Below, in pieces: positions 55,555 through 64,000 of a stretch of 64,000 bases of DNA. Every line of letters begins with the position of its first letter. Position 1 is the stretch's first letter. The position numbers were made by a program, and so were the translations under genes. A model generated the notes under the pieces. The model was not told the origin of the DNA. It did not search any database and saw only the letters and a list, made by a program, of their open reading frames with translations. The stretch comes from Diphasiastrum complanatum (lineage: Eukaryota; Streptophyta; Lycopodiopsida; Lycopodiales; Lycopodiaceae), in NCBI GenBank assembly GCA_029204225.1, contig CM055092.1, forward strand, positions 13,938,059 to 14,002,058. The letters are read 5' to 3'.

Positions 55555-56800
55555 TGTAGCGCAGGCATTTCAAAGGGAGCCGGGAACCAAGACTTAGCTT
55601 CCCAGTCTTCAACTATTGCCATCCAAACCCACTTGACATACAAGCAGCCAACTCGCCAACAACGATCAGACTTAACCAACTTGAAGTTCCGCAAACCAAC
55701 ATTGAGATCCAACCTGGCACCATGCGAGATCGGGGGTCCCGACGTGGGTGACTTCCCTCCAAGCAAGCCGCCCGACATACATCAAACTTAACCAACTCGA
55801 AGCTTCGTTACAAACGAGTAACATCCATTCCAAGCAAGCGGTCTGACTTACATCAGACTTAACCAACTGAAAGCTTCATCACGAGCGCTGGAAGCCAACC
55901 TGGCGCCACGCCAGACTGGACAACCATAAACAGGTAACATCCACCCAAGCAAGCCATCCAACTCAGCCGACAGGTTTGAGCCCGTTCCCCAAGAGCTTAA
56001 CAAATTCACGTTCATGCAAGGAACACTCAGAACCACAAGCCGCGACAGATATGGAAACAACCAGTTCCTGGACCAAATGGTCCCGACAGCATACCGCTGG
56101 CGCCACGGACCGAATGTTCCCGACGGCATACCGCTGGCGTCCCGGGATACGACCCTCAGCTATGTGCCAAGATAAAATTTTTGAAAGCGGCCTTACAACT
56201 GGCGCTTTTACCGAACACTGAAACCCAGAAGGTAATCAGAGTCAGTTTGAGAAAAATCCCACTTTATTGATAAATCTGAGAAGGTTACATTTCAAGTGTG
56301 TGACCGACCCTAGTCTCCGGGGCGCTAGCATGCCAAGGCGAGAGCCATGACAACATTCCAGCAAGGGAGGCTGAGACTTGGTTGGAGCTCGCCCTGAGTC
56401 GCAACCCGCACTCCCCTATAGTATTGGTGTGATTCGGCACCCCCCCTCATACCAAGCACTCTACCCAAGCTGGTAAAGCACGTTTTTCTCTCTCTAGGAT
56501 TTTCTCTTTCTAGAAAGTCATTTTCTCTCTCTCTAGATTTTATTGATCCCCAGGCTTCCTTTAATCATGCCTAGATCGTGTGAGGTGATTGCACATCGAT
56601 CTGAGCTCTCTGGACTTCGCTAGAACCGATCAAAGATTTTCAGCCATAGGAACTTGGCATCGGCTGGATTCTGGTCACAGTGGCGCCGGGAGCGGTGCCG
56701 ACGCCATTGGTGCCGGGAGTAGCAGGGGCGCTGCCGTGCCGGGGACATAGCTGGCGCCGATGGCGCCACAAGTAAAGCTTGTAAAGGTAGCTTTACAACA
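55555..56800 (-). repeat. 3' LTR of E1, full length
   Basis: 1246 bp. On the element's strand: TGTTGTAAAGCTACC, a GGCGCC-rich block, CT-rich runs, a conserved block ending ctatagggg, AATAAAG (56262-56268 reversed), the duplicated gccagcggtatg unit, the AGTTGGTTAAGT repeats, and the end GCGCTACA. The GGCGCC block here has several C-to-T and G-to-A changes compared with the other end of E1. Confidence 0.9.
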
Positions 56801-56810
56801 TCCACCCCAC

Positions 56811-57463
56811 TGTGAAAAACTCAGATCCAAAAGATGCTAAAGTTTCATAAAGATCTTGGCCATGGAAGTTATGCACATCTAGATTGAAAAAATGATAGAA
56901 ATTGTGATGTTAAGCATACTAAACATCAACTAAACATCAAAATCTGATCATAAGCTTCCACAAACAGAAACTTGCTGTCCCTGTCCGTACTTCAGAGCCT
57001 ACAACCTGCATTTCACACGTGTGAAGCCATAGCAACAAAGAAATCACAATTCTAGTGGCTAGAATGCAAGATATGAACAAAAAAGTGAGAGAGAAGAAGA
57101 TGGACCTTCAAAGAGCATAACATTCATTCAATAGAATGAAAATGAGATATGTACATACTCGTGGAGATGGCTATTTATAGCAGCCATAGTGCCTCTTGGC
57201 CACTTGTCTTATGATAGGCTAAAATTGGGGTCCAATAGGATTCACCCATATACCTAGAAATTTGGTCAAATAGGAATGCACCAAATTATGAGCCAATAGA
57301 AGAGCTCCACACTCGACCTCCTCTAATTAATGTGACCTCAAAAGTAGTGTACACATACTTTGGGCCTCTACATACATGTATGAACCTATCTCTAACTTTT
57401 ATTTGGCCATAGGCCTACAAAATCTCAAGTTAGGAAAATACTACTAGTTGACAATTTTTCACA
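56811..57463 (-). repeat. 3' LTR of copia 2
   Basis: 653 bp, termini tgtgaaaaactc and caatttttcaca. Palindrome TTCACACGTGTGAA at 57012-57025. A TATA-like ctatttatagc at about 57171-57181 is the probable promoter on the element's strand, placing the palindrome in the transcribed part. Confidence 0.95.
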
Positions 57464-60400
57464 CTCCCTCTTCAACTAGTTTTAGCATAGATTTAGAAAG
57501 TACACCAAGACTTGTTCTATGCTTGAAAAATAAGTCCTTTCCCAATGCTTTGGTAAAGATATCAGCCACACATTCCTTTGATGGGACATGTTCAAGCTTG
57601 ATCTCTTTTGCCAACACTTGTTCTCTCACAAAATGGTAAGCCACCTCGATATGTTTGCTCCTTGCATGGAAAACCGGATTGCTTGCTAGACTTTGGGCTG
57701 AAAGGTTGTCACAAAAGATGATTGGACTCTCTGAAAAATCCAGCAAATGAAGCTCCATAATCATCCTCTTGATCCACACCATCTCCTTTGTGCATGATGT
57801 CAAAGCTTTGTACTCGGCCTCACTAGAAGAAAGTGATATAGTTGCTTGTTTCTTCGACATCCATGAGATAGCTCCATCACCTATGAAAATAGCATGTGCA
57901 TTTATGGATTTTCTATCCATAAGGTCTCCTGCAAAATCTGAATCTGAAAAACCAAATAAGTTAGGTGATGAGCCTCTATAAACAATGCCAAAATCTTTTG
58001 TTCCCGAGATGTATCTCAAGATCCTCTTTCCTAGTTTCCAATGTTCTATGCTAGGATCTTGCATGAATTGGCTTAATCTACCAACACAATAAGATAAATC
58101 AGGTCTTGTGATGGTTAGATATATAAGAGAACCTATTAGCTTCCTATAGAGAGTAATGTCCTCGAAGGATCTTTCATTACCTCTTATAGTTAGCTTTACA
58201 TGTGATTCCATAGGTGTATCAATAGGATTTGCATCTACCATATGAAATCTATTGAGAATAGAAATAGCATACTTCTCTTGTGAAATAAAAGTGATTTGAG
58301 AAGTTCTAATTACTTCTATTCCTAAGATATAGCTCAAAAGACCAAGATCATGCACTTCAAATTCCTTTTTTAGTGCTTTCTTGATATCTTCTATATCTTC
58401 CTTGTTCCCTCCACTTAAAATAATGTCATCCACATAAATTAGAAGGATTGTAACATCATTAGCACTAATTCTAAAGTAAAGTGAATGATCATACTCACTC
58501 ATAGTGAAGTTTTGAGAAAGTAGAAAAGAGTTAAGCCTAGCATACCAACTCCTTGGTGCTTGCTTAAGACCATACAAACTTTTTTGTAGAAAACACACAT
58601 GATTAGGCTTGCTATGAGAAACATAGCTCTCGGGTTGCTCCATGTAGACTTCCTCTTCAAGATCACCATTCAAGAAAGCATTAGAAATGTCTAATTGCCA
58701 AAGATCCCATCCATAAAGAGTTGCAAGGGAAATGATTACTCTTATGCTCACCATCTTTGCCACGGGTGCAAAGGTTTCCTCATAGTCAATGCCATGCTCT
58801 TGAGCATAACCTTTAGCCACCAACCTTGCCTTCAACTTGTTGATAGATCCATCTTGATTTGTCTTTACCTTGAAGATCCATTTGCATCCAATTGCACTTT
58901 TGCCCTTTGGAAGCTCCACCAATCTCCATGTGTTGTTCTTCATAAGTGCTTCAAACTCAAGATCCATTGCTTGGATCCATTCCTCTTTTTGCCTTGCTTC
59001 ATCTACACATGAAGGTACATCAAAAGAAGTTAGGAAAGCATAGTTGGATCCATCCACCACTTGCTTACCTTTGCCATCATAAGTGAGCCTTGAGGGTTTC
59101 ACTTTATGCCTTGGAGTTCTCCTTGGAATTTGACTTGAAGAGGCTTCTTCAACATCCACATCCAATGTGTCATCAACTCCATTGTCATCAAGCACATTAG
59201 TTGCAACAACACCATCATCACTTGAAACAACTTTTGGAATGTTACCTTCATCAAAAATGACATCCCTACTTGTGAACACTTTCTTGATTGAAGGAACATA
59301 AATCCTATATGCTTTGCTTACTTCACTATAACCAACAAAAATGCCCTTTCTTGAAGATGGATCCTCCTTAGTTCTATCATCAAGAGTAATGTTGAAGTAG
59401 CAAATGCATCCAAAAGTTCTTAGAAACTTGACATTAGGCTTCGTACCAAACAAAGCTTCAAAAGGGGTTTTTCCTTCCAATACAACACTTGGCCATCTAT
59501 TGCATAGGAAATTTGCACACAACAAAGCATCACTCCAAAAAGGTTTAGGAAGATTAGCATTCAATCTCATTGCCTTTGCACTCTCACACAAGGTTCTATT
59601 CTTCCTCTCGGCCACTCCATTTTGTTGTGGTGTTCTTGGACATGTGTACTCCCTCTTGATCCCATGCTCATCGCAAAAGGCTTTGAATTTGTTAGAAATG
59701 TATTCACCACCATTGTCGCTCCTCAAGCATTTGATTTTGGTTGTAAATTGAGTCTCAATAGCAACTTTGAACTTGACAAACACATCAAACACCTCATCCT
59801 TGCTCTTTAGTAGATAAACCCAACAAAATCTACTAAAATCATCAATGAAAGTTACATACATCTTAGCACCACCATTGCTAATTGTAGTAACACCATGAAT
59901 ATCCGAATGCAAGAGAGAAAAAGACATCTTAGATCTAGATATAGATCTAGTATATGGCAATCTATGTGATTTAGACAAAGCACATTCTTCACAAACATGA
60001 TTCAAGCAAGTAAGAGACTTGGGAAGTCCCCTTACTACCTCCTTTTTGGCTATTACCTCCAAGGCCTTGTAGTTGAGATGTCCCATCCTTTTATGCCATA
60101 CCTCTTGAATTGACATTTGTTCATTTGCCATGCATCCAACTTGGTTAGCAACAACACATGCATCAAGCTTGAACAATTTCCCTTGCCTTTTCCCTTTTGC
60201 AATGATACTACACCCCTTTTTGATCAAGCAAGCATCACCATCAAACTCAACTTTGAATCCTTTGTCAAGCATTTGGCTTACACTAAGTAAGTTCTTGGTA
60301 ATGGATGGAATGAGCAAAACATCTTTCAATTCTATATTCCTATTTGTAGAAAGTGAAATAGGAATTGTGCCAATCCCCTTGATTGCACACTCACCATCAT

Positions 60401-61409
60401 TTGCGGTATAGATTACCTTCCTATCACCATCAAATGCCATTAAAGATGAAAAATACTCTTTATGATATGTCATATGAGAAGTGGCTCCACTATCAATCCA
60501 CCAAGGATCAATGTCTCCATGATTAGCCAACAAGCAAGATGACATAACAAAAGCATCATTTGAAAGAAGCTCATCCCCACCCTCATCAATAGTTAGATTG
60601 GTTTGCTTTTCCCCTTGATCCCTCTTTTTCTTAAAACAATCACTAGCAAAATGCCCTTTGACTCCACAATAGAAACATTTTAGCTTAGATCTATCCTTCT
60701 TTTTGCCAAAAGTAGAGTGCTCACCTTGGTCTTGCCCTTTAGACCAATTGCTTTTACCTTTGCCCTTGAACTTGCCTTTAGAGAACATTGCCTCCTCTTC
60801 TCCTCCTTGAGATGTAGAAGATGCTCCCACTCTTGCTTGCAACCTGAATTCTTCAGCCAACAAGACCTCTTGCAAGTCTCCAACACTTGGTAAACATTTT
60901 TGGATAGCATAACTTTGAACAAGATTAGCATGATCATCCAACAAGCCATTGAGAATCACTTGAACAAGCTCCTCATTATTTATGCCATCATTAATGCATG
61001 CTAACTCATCATTCAATGCTTTAACTCTCAAAACAAAAGCATGTCCATTCTCACTCTTCTTTTGCATACAAGAAAAGATTTGCCTTCTTAAAGTCAACAC
61101 TCTAGAAGTAGACTTGGATTCATAAACCTTCTTCAAGGCTTCCCAAGCTTCACTAGATGATGTGCACTTACCAACCTCTTTGATAAGCTCATTTGTCACA
61201 TTCATCTTGATCATGTGAAGGGCTTTCTTTGCCCTCTTGTCATACCTCAATTGTTCTTGAGGTGCCAAAGGTCTCTCCTCCACACCTACAACAATATCCA
61301 TCAACTCATTCATCTCAAGCAAAGACTCCATCCTTACTTTCCAAGTAGAATAGTTGAGGGAGGTAAGCCTATCATTGCTTTCCAACATGTAGCCTCCATT
61401 TGTAGCCAT
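57459..61409 (-). CDS. Copia 2 Gag-Pol polyprotein
   Basis: 1316 residues in one frame with no stop or shift. Gag at about 1-240 (YSTWKVRMESLLEMNELMDI at 20-39); CCHC knuckle C245, C248, H253, C258; protease DSG at 306-308; GAG_pre-integrase HKRMGHLNY about 439-447; integrase D503, D565 and E601 (35 residues between the last two); RT with IYVDDIIL near 990; RNase H GFSDSDFAGD, SSSEAEYKAL and FCDNLSAQSLA. The protein is clearly homologous to copia 1 over its whole length but differs at many positions, so it is a sister family. As in copia 1, the stop codon is formed by the first bases of the 3' LTR and the last codons are the polypurine tract. Confidence 0.96.
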   Translation of the reverse strand: MATNGGYMLESNDRLTSLNYSTWKVRMESLLEMNELMDIVVGVEERPLAPQEQLRYDKRAKKALHMIKMNVTNELIKEVGKCTSSSEAWEALKKVYESKSTSRVLTLRRQIFSCMQKKSENGHAFVLRVKALNDELACINDGINNEELVQVILNGLLDDHANLVQSYAIQKCLPSVGDLQEVLLAEEFRLQARVGASSTSQGGEEEAMFSKGKFKGKGKSNWSKGQDQGEHSTFGKKKDRSKLKCFYCGVKGHFASDCFKKKRDQGEKQTNLTIDEGGDELLSNDAFVMSSCLLANHGDIDPWWIDSGATSHMTYHKEYFSSLMAFDGDRKVIYTANDGECAIKGIGTIPISLSTNRNIELKDVLLIPSITKNLLSVSQMLDKGFKVEFDGDACLIKKGCSIIAKGKRQGKLFKLDACVVANQVGCMANEQMSIQEVWHKRMGHLNYKALEVIAKKEVVRGLPKSLTCLNHVCEECALSKSHRLPYTRSISRSKMSFSLLHSDIHGVTTISNGGAKMYVTFIDDFSRFCWVYLLKSKDEVFDVFVKFKVAIETQFTTKIKCLRSDNGGEYISNKFKAFCDEHGIKREYTCPRTPQQNGVAERKNRTLCESAKAMRLNANLPKPFWSDALLCANFLCNRWPSVVLEGKTPFEALFGTKPNVKFLRTFGCICYFNITLDDRTKEDPSSRKGIFVGYSEVSKAYRIYVPSIKKVFTSRDVIFDEGNIPKVVSSDDGVVATNVLDDNGVDDTLDVDVEEASSSQIPRRTPRHKVKPSRLTYDGKGKQVVDGSNYAFLTSFDVPSCVDEARQKEEWIQAMDLEFEALMKNNTWRLVELPKGKSAIGCKWIFKVKTNQDGSINKLKARLVAKGYAQEHGIDYEETFAPVAKMVSIRVIISLATLYGWDLWQLDISNAFLNGDLEEEVYMEQPESYVSHSKPNHVCFLQKSLYGLKQAPRSWYARLNSFLLSQNFTMSEYDHSLYFRISANDVTILLIYVDDIILSGGNKEDIEDIKKALKKEFEVHDLGLLSYILGIEVIRTSQITFISQEKYAISILNRFHMVDANPIDTPMESHVKLTIRGNERSFEDITLYRKLIGSLIYLTITRPDLSYCVGRLSQFMQDPSIEHWKLGKRILRYISGTKDFGIVYRGSSPNLFGFSDSDFAGDLMDRKSINAHAIFIGDGAISWMSKKQATISLSSSEAEYKALTSCTKEMVWIKRMIMELHLLDFSESPIIFCDNLSAQSLASNPVFHARSKHIEVAYHFVREQVLAKEIKLEHVPSKECVADIFTKALGKDLFFKHRTSLGVLSKSMLKLVEEGV

Positions 61410-62018
61410 GTTGCAATGATTGATCTCTGATCTTTGACCTGTTCCAATGCACTAAGCACTCTCTTGAATCAACAAATGAAACACAAGAAGAAATCACAAA
61501 GATTTGGAACCTAAAACCTTACTTTTTCTCTCTTTTCCTCACTTTTTCCTTAATTTTAGCCACTAGTTTTATGATTTCTTGATCAAACCAAGACCAAACC
61601 TCAATATACTTGCTTTTCCCTCACTCCTAAGATTGAAATACACTCTTGAATCATTCAGCAAACTGAAAATCAGAGGGTTACATCAATTTTGAAGTTTTTG
61701 ACATGAAGAAGCAAGAAATTGAATCAAAAAACTATATGCTAGAATGGAAAACTAATAGGATCTTGTTGGATCTTGCATCTCCCTCTTTCCAAAACAATTT
61801 TTGTCTCCTTATTCTGATAAGTACAGAGGGAATTCGCCCTACTTCAATTGAAATGCATACAAATGATGTTTTGATCACAAAGATCCAATTTCTACACATA
61901 AATCAACAAGATTTTTAGCTAGAAACTTGATTGGAATGCTACAAAAGCAAACTCGCCCACAAATCTCTTCTAAATCTGGCAAAACCTGCACATTTGGCCG
62001 CCTAATGCTCTGATACCA
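61410..62018 (-). other. Leader and primer-binding site of copia 2
   Basis: 609 bp with no coding. The primer-binding site at 62007-62018 reads TGGTATCAGAGC on the element's strand directly against the LTR. Confidence 0.85.
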
Positions 62019-62671
62019 TGTGAAAAACTCAGATCCAAAAGATGCTAAAGTTTCATAAAGATCTTGGCCATGGAAGTTATGCACATCTAGATTGAAAAAA
62101 TGATAGAAATTGTGATGTTAAGCATACTAAACATCAACTAAACATCAAAATCTGATCATAAGCTTCCACAAACAGAAACTTGCTGTCCCTGTCCGTACTT
62201 CAGAGCCTACAACCTGCATTTCACACGTGTGAAGCCATAGCAACAAAGAAATCACAATTCTAGTGGCTAGAATGCAAGATATGAACAAAAAAGTGAGAGA
62301 GAAGAAGATGGACCTTCAAAGAGCATAACATTCATTCAATAGAATGAAAATGAGATATGTACATACTCGTGGAGATGGCTATTTATAGCAGCCATAGTGC
62401 CTCTTGGCCACTTGTCTTATGATAGGCTAAAATTGGGGTCCAATAGGATTCACCCATATACCTAGAAATTTGGTCAAATAGGAATGCACCAAATTATGAG
62501 CCAATAGAAGAGCTCCACACTCGACCTCCTCTAATTAATGTGACCTCAAAAGTAGTGTACACATACTTTGGGCCTCTACATACATGTATGAACCTATCTC
62601 TAACTTTTATTTGGCCATAGGCCTACAAAATCTCAAGTTAGGAAAATACTACTAGTTGACAATTTTTCACA
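62019..62671 (-). repeat. 5' LTR of copia 2
   Basis: 653 bp. I found no difference from 56811-57463. Palindrome TTCACACGTGTGAA at 62220-62233. Confidence 0.95.
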
Positions 62672-63402
62672 CCCACCTTTATAAAATCTGATGTCCTCAT
62701 CAGATGTCAGATTAAAGTAAAGGTGTCTCCCAATCAAAATAACTATACATTTAAGCTACTTGGCACAGTACTCAATTTACTGGCCACTTTTTATTAACAT
62801 TGAAGCTGGCACACCACAAGTCGGAGGCTCAGCTCTTTGTACTGAAAAATTACATAACTTGAAAATATATCTTTGTCTGGGAAAAGCGTAGATTTGATAT
62901 CGCTTTCGTAAAACCCGAAAACCTTATTAACTGGTGACAGAGGCCTTTCTTTGAAATGTTCGCCCCTGTCGCTTCTGACTTTCGACTTTGGAACTCCTTT
63001 GAGCTCCTGATTTGTCCTTGATGCACTTTGTGTTGAGCTCCCTTAGCTCCAGATTTGTTCAGTTCCGCACAGAAATCAAGGCTCCCTGAGCCAAAGGATT
63101 TATCGTTTGATTGCCCACTTTATGGTCCACTCCGTGCCTTGTTGCTTCTGCACCTTGATTTCTCTCCTTGTCCAAGCCTGATCTTGATACTTTTCCATCT
63201 TTGCTCTTTAAGGTAGGCAAAGATTGAGTACTCCGCAATGCACCTCTCACTTAGCTTGAAGTAGCTCTTTGAATAAGCCCAAATGTAACCATTGACCTCG
63301 TGGAAAGCCAAAGGCTCGCACCAGTTTGATCCGCATCCGAACTATCTCTTCGCGTTTGTTTGAAGCACCATGTCCGTCGCGCAAAACTTGACTTTCACAA
63401 TT
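62672..63402 (-). mobile_element. Internal region of E1
   Basis: Near-identical to the reverse complement of 27345-28081. Together with 56801-56810 it restores the polypurine tract next to the E1 3' LTR. The overlapping frames 63059-63250 and 63120-63311 correspond to the frames in the other copy. At 63402 it joins LTR sequence directly, so the original 5' internal end and primer-binding site are deleted. Confidence 0.8.
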
Positions 63403-63694
63403 CCTAGAAAGTCATTTTCTCTCTCTCTAGATTTTATTGATCCCCAGGCTTCCTTTAATCATGCCTAGATCGTGTGAGGTGATTGCACATCGATCTGAGC
63501 TCTCTGGACTTCGCTAGAACCGATCAAAGATTTTCAGCCATAGGAACTTGGCGCCGGCTGGATTCTGGTCACAGTGGCGCCGGGAGCGGCGCCGGCGCCA
63601 TTGGCGCCGGGAGCAGCAGGGGCGCTGCTGCGCCGGGGACATAGCTGGCGCCGATGGCGCCACAAGTAAAGCTTGTAAAGGTAGCTTTACAACA
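63403..63694 (-). repeat. 5' LTR of E1, truncated
   Basis: Matches the last ~290 bp of 55555-56800 on the + strand and ends agctttacaaca. Its GGCGCC cluster (63550-63660) is the best preserved in the window. Confidence 0.85.
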
Positions 63695-63699
63695 AATGA

Positions 63700-64000
63700 T
63701 CTATCAAGTTCTAGGTGTTAGATCTTGATCTAGATGCATCACACTATGATTTAAGCAAAAGCAATGGATCAAATAATTAAAATCTTAGAGGAGTGGCCTC
63801 ACACGTGTGGAGGACAGTACCTATACGGCCTGTAAACAAAAAGTAAAGTACTCAAGCTTAGAAATGCATTCCAATCACAAAAACACAAGACAAATGTGGA
63901 AAATACAAGCAAAACTAGAAATTGCCAATTTCTCATTGATTTGGTTGATCCCTTTATAGATAAAGTACATCCACGAGCTGTGTATTGTCCAGCAAGCCTT
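63700..64000 (-). repeat. Copia 3 5' LTR, second part, running off the window
   Basis: Follows the E1 target copy. It has CACACGTGTG at 63800-63809 and a TATA-like ctttatagataaag near 63951-63964, the same order and spacing as in copia 2's LTR. Its end lies beyond the window. Confidence 0.6.

Larger units (their letters stand above)
56811..62671 (-). mobile_element. Intact Ty1/copia LTR retrotransposon (copia 2)
   Basis: Two 653-bp LTRs that appear identical, primer-binding site, a 1316-codon gag-pol ORF, a polypurine tract, and a perfect target duplication cccac (56806-56810 and 62672-62676). It is the youngest insertion in the window and lies in the internal region of E1, ten bases from the E1 LTR. 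Confidence 0.97.
55555..63694 (-). mobile_element. Family-E LTR element E1, containing copia 2
   Basis: The outer ends are E-LTR termini (tgtagcgcagg at the left, agctttacaaca at the right) and are flanked by a perfect target duplication aatga (55550-55554 and 63695-63699). Without copia 2 it is only about 2.3 kb. It has a full LTR (55555-56800), a ~740-bp internal part and a truncated 5' LTR (63403-63694); the primer-binding site and nearby parts are deleted. It codes for no recognised retroviral protein, so it was non-autonomous. The matching duplication shows it inserted as a unit into copia 3. Confidence 0.9.

Noticed and set aside
55518-56221. Overlapping frames beginning MSGGLLGGKSP, MVKFDVCRA and similar, repeated at 4945-5524 and 12652-13341
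   Set aside because: All lie in family-E LTRs and appear wherever the LTR appears, including on both strands. LTR repeats explain them better than coding.
1-64000. CRISPR arrays, tRNA/rRNA genes, bacterial operons or phage
   Set aside because: No array of short repeats with unique spacers and no tRNA cloverleaf was seen. The tRNA-like 13-mers are retroelement primer-binding sites.

Overview
This is nuclear DNA of a land plant with a repeat-rich genome. The evidence is one spliced plant gene with GT-AG introns up to 3 kb, nested LTR retrotransposons whose primer-binding sites match plant initiator-Met tRNA, a Tourist-like MITE and long CT/GA microsatellites. The species cannot be told from the sequence. 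I see no rRNA, tRNA, CRISPR or bacterial-type operon.

The only convincing host gene is an eight-exon glucose-6-phosphate 1-epimerase (aldose-1-epimerase superfamily) at 15229-21980 on the + strand. It is open over 315 codons, but the residue that lines up with the family's catalytic acid is Gly274.

Layout. (1) 1-4835: a minus-strand LTR element that codes only for Gag plus a protease-like domain (TR-GAG type; 'gag-only copy 1'). (2) 4836-13226: pieces of a second LTR family without recognisable coding ('family E'), one of them split by a young, intact Ty1/copia element (copia 1, 6167-12588, TSD catag). (3) 13227-22000: the host gene and its 5' region. (4) 22000-27000: intergenic DNA with a MITE remnant and CT/GA microsatellites. 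(5) 27100-28881: the 3' half of a plus-strand E element. (6) 28882-31030 and 35953 to about 36200: a decayed, unrecognised coiled-coil ORF ending at a polypurine tract and an LTR ('family F'). That LTR is split by gag-only copy 2 (31031-35952, TSD ccttt). (7) 36200-43000: mostly unassigned, with a decayed gypsy-like gag at about 37080-39580. (8) 43043-43437: a complete MITE with TTA target duplications. (9) 44270-53160: copia wreckage, including a ~200-bp tandem array, a plus-strand element (48681-52830) inserted in the gag of a minus-strand element, and a reversed pol fragment inside it. (10) 53400-64000: a three-level nest in which a decayed copia (copia 3) holds an E element (55555-63694, TSD aatga), which holds an intact copia with seemingly identical LTRs (copia 2, 56811-62671, TSD cccac).

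How the parts relate. The two intact copia polyproteins (1317 and 1316 aa) carry every domain needed for their own transposition. The gag-only family lacks reverse transcriptase and integrase, and family E lacks all recognised coding, so both would need enzymes in trans. Families E and gag-only share LTR termini, a block around the presumed transcription start and polyadenylation region, and the sequence just inside the 3' LTR. This suggests a two-tier set of non-autonomous elements descended from one parent. That set and the coiled-coil family F are the best leads for undescribed elements.
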